A stretch of DNA of 64,000 bases. Source: DATFLS01 sp964413425. Its GTDB lineage: Bacteria > Fidelibacterota > JAANXI01. The first letter of the stretch is position 1, and each line of letters starts with the position of its first letter. The translations under genes were made by a program, and so were the position numbers. The notes beneath the pieces are model-generated. The model made no database searches, was not told the DNA's origin, and worked only from the letters and a program-made list of their open reading frames with translations. Below are positions 59,264 to 64,000 of this stretch, piece after piece. The DNA lies in NCBI GenBank assembly GCA_964413425.1, contig CAYPST010000002.1, positions 49,554 through 113,553 of the forward strand. Reading direction: 5' to 3'.

Positions 59264-59785
59264 TCACACGGCTTTTTCCGTCCGGAGCCGTTTTCCGAAT
59301 ATGCCGCCCCGGACCAATTTGCTGATAATCAGGTCAACTCCCAGATATTTTCCGGTGGGTGTGACGGCAATGACGAAGAGCGCAACCATCTCCACCAGGT
59401 TCTTGTTGACGATCAGGTAGCTTCCTTCCATGGGAATGGAATAATAGAAGCCCGGGAAAACCGGATTGCAGAGATAATAGAGCAGAATCAGTCCTATGCC
59501 GGCCACACTGGCGGTTCTGGTGAACGCGCCCAGAATTAACCCGATCCCTATGGCAATAAGTCCCCAGATATTCAGGAAATTCACGACCTCCAGGACCCCC
59601 TGGGTATCGGCAATCCAGCGGAACACTCCGGCGAACAACCCACGGGACTGCAACAGATATCCGCTGGCGGACCAGTCGGGTTGCATGAGTTTGGCAATGC
59701 CCTCATACAAAAAATGCCAGCCGATGAATATACGCAACGCCACCAGGGCGCCCAGCTGCAGATGACCGAATTTATACTCTTCCAT
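59264..59785 (-). CDS. DoxX-family membrane protein
   Basis: 173 residues with four membrane helices. ALRIFIGWHFLYEGIAKLMQPDW is the DoxX opening; NIWGLIAIGIGLILGAFTRTAS and LLYYLCNP follow. DoxX proteins are small inner-membrane proteins, some linked to quinone or sulfur oxidation; the function here is open. AAAGGGA before ATG 59785. It lies 31 bp after the Gfo/Idh gene on the same strand, so the two are co-transcribed, a common pair in FCB genomes. Confidence 0.88.
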   Translation of the reverse strand: MEEYKFGHLQLGALVALRIFIGWHFLYEGIAKLMQPDWSASGYLLQSRGLFAGVFRWIADTQGVLEVVNFLNIWGLIAIGIGLILGAFTRTASVAGIGLILLYYLCNPVFPGFYYSIPMEGSYLIVNKNLVEMVALFVIAVTPTGKYLGVDLIISKLVRGGIFGKRLRTEKAV

Positions 59786-59816
59786 GGTGTTCCCTTTCTA
59801 GTTCAGCGCTTGCAGT

Positions 59817-61247
59817 TCAGACCTCGAATTCGTCCGGAGTATAGGGCAAGCGGCGTCCGGCCCCGACTGCCTCGTTCACCTTCAGCACGGTAACCGCCGT
59901 CTCATAGCCCACTTCCGGTGGACAATTCAGCTGTTCCAGGCCGCGGATGGCGTTAAAAAAGTTCTCCAGATGCGGCTTATGATACGGATCGTAGAATTCA
60001 ATGGGAATGTGATGCTCGTCGGGAGAAATCGTTTCCCGGACGTCCAGGTTGATTTTCACTTCCTGTTCGGCAATGTTTACGGTGGGAGAAGTCAGATAAC
60101 CCTTGCGCACCCACTCATCCCATGGTGGAGCGGTGGGCTGCCGGTAGACAGATCCACGTTTCCCGGATTCCGATTCGGAGATTACCAGCGTTCCTTCATC
60201 CCCCATGAAGTTCTCGAAATAGCCCTGGGCGCTGTTGGTTGTCTGGGTTTGATAGTATGCGTGAGTACTTCCCTCTGCCGTCTCATATTCAAAGATAGCC
60301 ATGACCCGGTCATACCACTCGTGGGTGGATGCCTGGTAGTAATCTCGTCCGCCACTGGCCATCACCGAAGCCGGCCGCGCTTCCAGGAACCAGTTATAGA
60401 TATCAATCTGATGCGATCCCAGGTCCACGATTGGTCCGCCCCCTAACCCTTTATACCAGCGCCAGTTTCGAAATTGATGCATGGATTCGTAGCCATACTT
60501 TTCCAGTTTTTCCTGCGGAATGGCATAGCGTTCCGGCCAGGCATTGTCCGGCTGCACACCCCGGTTCCACTGTCCGTTGACAGTCACGATGCGACCCAGC
60601 AGGCGGGCTTCCCGGAGCAACCGGTGATAGCTGTGGAGATACCGGGGATGGCTGCGGCGCTGATGCCCGATCTGCATCAGCTTCCCGGTATCCCGGACCG
60701 TCTGCACCATCTGGCGGGCACTTTCCAGAGTATTGGACATCTCTTTCTCGCAGTACACATTGATGCCGGCCTCCAGGCAATCTATGGTATGCCGGGCGTG
60801 CCAGAAGTCCGGTGTGGCGATAATCACGGCGTCCAGATCCGGTTCATTATCCAGCATGTCCCGGTAATCTTCATAGCCGTTGACATCAAAATTATACCGC
60901 TGCAGCAGATTCACTGCCCTGGTCAGATGAAACTCCGTCCAGATATCGCAGACCGCCCGGAACCGAAGGTTCGGGATCTTCAGCATGGCATCCAGTAACA
61001 CTTGCCCCTGAGCCCCGGCACCCAGAAGGGCTACATTGAGCTCCTCCTGGTTCTCGGGAGGGGCCGGGGAGCCAACTTTCGCTTCCCGTACGGCTCGTTC
61101 ATAACTGACCTGTTTGTACAACGCGTAGCCGAAAATCCCCAATACCGGTACAGTCGAGATCCCGCGAAGGAAATCACGCCTGGTGATTTTGTTTGTCGCC
61201 TCCGGCTCCTGGGACGGAGCAGCGGTGTTCTCAGTCCGTTCGTTCAT
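59817..61247 (-). CDS. Tat-exported Gfo/Idh/MocA-family oxidoreductase
   Basis: 476 residues. A twin-arginine signal (ITRRDFLRGISTVPVLGIFGYAL) is followed by the NAD(P)-binding Rossmann domain (NVALLGAGAQGQVLLDAML), VIIATPDFWHA, the catalytic-region motif VYCEKEMSNTLESARQM (EKP-type Lys context) and the C-terminal substrate domain with GGGPIVDLGSHQIDIYNWF. Export with bound cofactor through Tat is typical of this group; the substrate is probably a sugar or sugar derivative. Strong GGAGGAG site. First gene of the pair with DoxX. Confidence 0.92.
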   Translation of the reverse strand: MNERTENTAAPSQEPEATNKITRRDFLRGISTVPVLGIFGYALYKQVSYERAVREAKVGSPAPPENQEELNVALLGAGAQGQVLLDAMLKIPNLRFRAVCDIWTEFHLTRAVNLLQRYNFDVNGYEDYRDMLDNEPDLDAVIIATPDFWHARHTIDCLEAGINVYCEKEMSNTLESARQMVQTVRDTGKLMQIGHQRRSHPRYLHSYHRLLREARLLGRIVTVNGQWNRGVQPDNAWPERYAIPQEKLEKYGYESMHQFRNWRWYKGLGGGPIVDLGSHQIDIYNWFLEARPASVMASGGRDYYQASTHEWYDRVMAIFEYETAEGSTHAYYQTQTTNSAQGYFENFMGDEGTLVISESESGKRGSVYRQPTAPPWDEWVRKGYLTSPTVNIAEQEVKINLDVRETISPDEHHIPIEFYDPYHKPHLENFFNAIRGLEQLNCPPEVGYETAVTVLKVNEAVGAGRRLPYTPDEFEV

Positions 61248-61755
61248 GTTAATAGCTCCTCCACCATGTCATTCGGAGTTCTTGGAATTACGGATTACAA
61301 AGCAATACGCTATAAAAAATGCGTTCCATTGACCCTGATGTACCTTTTCTGAATCTAATGCTGTTCTCCCTGTCCTCCCACAACTTGCTGACCTTGCCCA
61401 TCCGGTCCTGACAAAAGAATCCTTGCACATGTTCACCAAGACCATATCAAAAATACACACTCCCTTCAGGCAGTGAAAGCTTTTTTTTACTCATGGCTTG
61501 TTACACACACCCCTCTGCCGTCAGCATTGCAATCCTTGCTTCATTACAGAGAAAGCATGCCCGGGTTTTTCCGATTGAACGGGACGCATCCTTCCGGTTT
61601 CGCGGCGGGAGAGAGATTCTACAAATGCGATGTCGATATTCCCGATCTTTTCTCAACCGATGTAATGCCCGTAAAACCAGAAAATAATTTGGTGGTACTG
61701 GCAGAACAGCTAGGACACCTCTGACGATTTTTTCTACCCGTTCAATAGAAAATTT
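61248..61755. other. Gene-free stretch
   Basis: Between the oxidoreductase and the S9 peptidase. An 83-codon frame at 61473-61724 has no ribosome site or recognisable sequence and is not called. No repeat copy seen. Confidence 0.4.
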
Positions 61756-63777
61756 TCACTTTAGAAATGTATCAAACCACCATTTGGCCCGGCGGAGGAC
61801 ATCCCGGCGATGATTGGGCTCGCCGCTGAGGCCATGCCCTTCCCTGGGATAGACAACAAACTTCACCTCGCGTCCCAGTGTTTTCAGCGCCTGGTACATC
61901 TCCTGGGAATTGGAGAGATTGGTATATTTATCCTCCGTGCCGTGCATGATGAGGGTCGGGGTATGTATGTTTTCCACATAAAAGGCCGGAGAGTATTGAA
62001 CGTAAGGGTGATCCTGATTGATGGGCCGCTCCCAGTAATAAATCCCCAGGTACATCTTCTCCCAGGCGGGCTGCCACGAGTTGCTCCAGTCGGTGAACAG
62101 GCTGAAAATCCCGTACATGGATACCGCGGCCCCAAACCGGTTTGTCTGGGAGATCATCCAGTTCGTCATGTACCCCCCGTAACTGCCGCCTGTCACGCCC
62201 ATCCTGGTAGAATCCACATATCCGTCCCGGATGAGGGCATCCACTCCTGCCATAATGTCCTGATAATCAATTCCGCCCATGTGACCGCCCTTCTCATGCC
62301 AGATGGCCTTCCCGAAGGCATCGCTGTAGCCGCTGCTGCCACGGGGATTCGGCGCGAATACAATGTAGCCGTCGGAGGTGTATTGCTGCGGAAAATAGTA
62401 CTGCAAAAACTCCCGGCGAAAGCGCCCATACGGTCCGCCATGAACGGTTACAATCATCGGATACTCCCTGCCCGCCTCGAAACCAGGCGGCAGAAAAAGC
62501 AGCCCTTCGATGCCTGCGCCATCCACACTTTCCCAGCGATAAATTTCTATTGTGCCGGTCTGGTATTTGTCCAGCTGCTGACTATTATTGGTAAGAAGAG
62601 TTTCTCTCCCCTCCTGATTCACTGTGATTTCCGGGAGATGGTCGGCATCCTCCCAGAGATAGAAAAGCGGCTCCCGGCTTCCTGCCGGCAGGCTGAGGTC
62701 AGAGACATTTCCGGTCTTCGGAGTCAATCGCGTAAAATTGTTGAACAACCGCCTCCGGGTGAGTTTGACAAGCGGCGTCTCGGTGCCCTCTGCGATTCGC
62801 AGCACCAGTTCATACCGGTTGAGCCAGTTATACGAGAGCACCGACCGGTCGTAATTCCGGGTCAGCGTAGCGGTATCCGCAGCAGCCCGGGTGGGTCGGA
62901 AGCGGCACCAGGCGAGATCGGTTTCGGCGAATTCGATATGGGGAGTGGTTTGCGTGGTATAAGCAATCCGCAAACCGGAGGGCGAGAATTTCGGTGCCGT
63001 CTCCGGTCCGGGGAAATCAGTCAGCCGGGTGGTCTGGCCGGTGGCGATATGCAGCGTCCAGAGATCATACTCCTGGCCATCGTTGTATTCCCCGGTATAA
63101 TTGGTTTCATACACAATCCACTTCCCGTCGGGACTGATATCAAACTCCCGCACTCCGGGGTCGAGCACTGCAATTTCTCTGCTTTCTTTCGCAGCGACAT
63201 CGAATGAATAAAACACTTTATTCACCCGGATACTATCTTTCACCACTTCATCCATTATGCGTTCCCGCTGGCGTTCATTACGCGCCTTTATCGAGGGAGG
63301 CTGCGCCTCATCGGCCCGATACACAATGTGCCGGCCATCCGGACTCCACTGGTAATCTTCGACGGAAGTCGGTGAAGTGGTCCATAGTTGGGCTTCGCCT
63401 CCGGAGAGGGGCATGGCCCAAATCTGCATGGTTCCCAGCTCGTTAGTATCGGCATCCAGCGAAGACTCGCGATTTGATACAAAGGTCAGCCAGCGTCCGT
63501 CCGGGGACCATGCCGGGTGATTATGACCTGCCGCGCCGAACGTCAACTGTCGATCCAGACCATCGGAAGGACGATACAGCCATATCTGCGTGCGCCACTC
63601 GCTCTCCACCGTATCGGGAGACCGCACGATATACGCTATCTGCTCTCCATCAGGACCCACCGCAATCTCACGGGGATAATGGAACCGCAGGAAATCATCC
63701 ACTGTAATCTTCTGCTGCCCCTGAAGCAGCACCGGGAATAGCAGCACTATCACCCACGCCTTCATTAATCGTTTCAT
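61756..63777 (-). CDS. Exported S9-family prolyl oligopeptidase-like peptidase
   Basis: 673 residues. Signal peptide MKRLMKAWVIVLLFPVLLQG, an N-terminal WD40-like beta-propeller (about 25-380; AWSPDGRWLTFVSNR, QWSPDGRHIVYR repeats) and a C-terminal alpha/beta-hydrolase with Ser in GVTGGSYGGYMTNW, Asp in LIMHGTEDKYTNL and His in YPREGHGLS. This is the S9C (acylaminoacyl-peptidase/DPP-like) layout; it cleaves peptides in the periplasm. AAGG precedes ATG 63777. Stand-alone. Confidence 0.93.
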   Translation of the reverse strand: MKRLMKAWVIVLLFPVLLQGQQKITVDDFLRFHYPREIAVGPDGEQIAYIVRSPDTVESEWRTQIWLYRPSDGLDRQLTFGAAGHNHPAWSPDGRWLTFVSNRESSLDADTNELGTMQIWAMPLSGGEAQLWTTSPTSVEDYQWSPDGRHIVYRADEAQPPSIKARNERQRERIMDEVVKDSIRVNKVFYSFDVAAKESREIAVLDPGVREFDISPDGKWIVYETNYTGEYNDGQEYDLWTLHIATGQTTRLTDFPGPETAPKFSPSGLRIAYTTQTTPHIEFAETDLAWCRFRPTRAAADTATLTRNYDRSVLSYNWLNRYELVLRIAEGTETPLVKLTRRRLFNNFTRLTPKTGNVSDLSLPAGSREPLFYLWEDADHLPEITVNQEGRETLLTNNSQQLDKYQTGTIEIYRWESVDGAGIEGLLFLPPGFEAGREYPMIVTVHGGPYGRFRREFLQYYFPQQYTSDGYIVFAPNPRGSSGYSDAFGKAIWHEKGGHMGGIDYQDIMAGVDALIRDGYVDSTRMGVTGGSYGGYMTNWMISQTNRFGAAVSMYGIFSLFTDWSNSWQPAWEKMYLGIYYWERPINQDHPYVQYSPAFYVENIHTPTLIMHGTEDKYTNLSNSQEMYQALKTLGREVKFVVYPREGHGLSGEPNHRRDVLRRAKWWFDTFLK

Positions 63778-63834
63778 ATGGCCTTCCCACTCTTTCAGAA
63801 ATGGTTATACCGGCAGATAATTGCACCAAAAATA

Positions 63835-63945
63835 ATGAGTTATTTAGAAAACGCCTCCAAGAGATCCCGTGACGACGGGACAAAGATCGCTCCGAAGCAC
63901 TCCTTCGGAGGGTCCCTCTGGGACAGCGAAGTATCGCTGTACTTA
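63835..63945 (+). repeat. Dispersed repeat R, copy R7 (left part)
   Basis: TGAGTTATTTAGAAAACGCC, CCAAGAGATCCCGTGACGAC, GGGACAAAGATCGCTCCGAAG and CTCCTTCGGAGG. The first 60 bp match copy R6 and the left end matches R4. It lies next to the S9 peptidase start and runs towards the window end. Confidence 0.75.
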
Positions 63946-64000
63946 GGTAGAACCCCGACTGAGAAAATGTGTGTTTTCACCGACTGGGTGCGGAACGTCC

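Noticed and set aside
61473..61724. 83-codon ORF in the gap before the S9 peptidase
   Set aside because: No ribosome site, no recognisable sequence, unremarkable composition.
61810..63207. 465-codon plus-strand ORF opposite the S9 peptidase
   Set aside because: Antisense shadow of a well-supported gene.
1..64000. CRISPR arrays, tRNA and rRNA genes
   Set aside because: No regularly spaced direct repeats with unique spacers and no cloverleaf or rRNA signature noticed; a tRNA scan was not possible.

Overview
The window looks like part of a metagenome-derived contig: two runs of exactly 100 N mark scaffold joins. The organism is probably a free-living, Gram-negative, heterotrophic bacterium of the FCB superphylum. 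The evidence is three TonB-dependent receptors (two with an N-terminal carboxypeptidase-regulatory-like domain), a DUF4249 lipoprotein, GH127, ECF sigma factors next to receptor genes, a Tat-exported Gfo/Idh dehydrogenase and an S9 peptidase. Many genes have strong AGGAG-type ribosome binding sites, which argues against class Bacteroidia and fits lineages such as Calditrichota, KSB1, Marinimicrobia or Rhodothermota-like groups. That placement is inference only. No rRNA, tRNA, CRISPR array or complete transposase gene was seen.

Layout. 0-4 kb: the 3' end of sucA, then sucB, an aldo/keto reductase and a DUF1992 protein. 4.3-11.1 kb: a 1880-residue fusion protein (degenerate aminotransferase lobe, intact PLP aminotransferase, PEP-carboxylase-like C-terminal half) downstream of an SPFH protein. 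11.7-14.5 kb: nitrogen module (beta-barrel protein, Amt, PII). 15-20.7 kb: HDAC-family amidohydrolase, hotdog thioesterase, and a GT4 / flippase-like / sulfotransferase operon. 21-27.5 kb: GH127, a coiled-coil protein built of 42-nt repeats, GT9, a receiver-domain protein and an exported esterase. 28-37 kb: two paralogous ECF sigma factors bracketing two receptors, DUF4249 and a CBM9/DOMON-like lipoprotein, with a DUF6883/DUF4926 pair on the other strand. 37-50 kb: bacterioferritin, two two-component systems, two exported methyltransferases, amino-acid permease, cyclase and a DUF89 protein. 51.6-57.2 kb: ClpP, then a tightly coupled five-gene operon (two integral membrane proteins, TonB receptor, THEP1-like NTPase, DUF364 protein) preceded by a leader with a strong intrinsic terminator. 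58-64 kb: SRPBCC and DoxX proteins, a Gfo/Idh oxidoreductase and an S9 peptidase.

Intergenic DNA is unusually rich in structured dispersed repeats. One modular family (called R here) recurs at least seven times. A MITE-like element with terminal inverted repeats occurs three times, and one copy sits inside an R repeat whose uninterrupted form is also in the window. Two loci carry 21-nt tandem repeats and one gene carries 42-nt (2 x 21) repeats.

Strongest candidates for undescribed biology: (1) the aminotransferase / PEP-carboxylase-like fusion; (2) the attenuator-controlled TonB / membrane / THEP1-NTPase / DUF364 uptake operon, which has no ABC ATPase; (3) the MITE and R-repeat families. All identifications come from motif reading alone; no database search was run.
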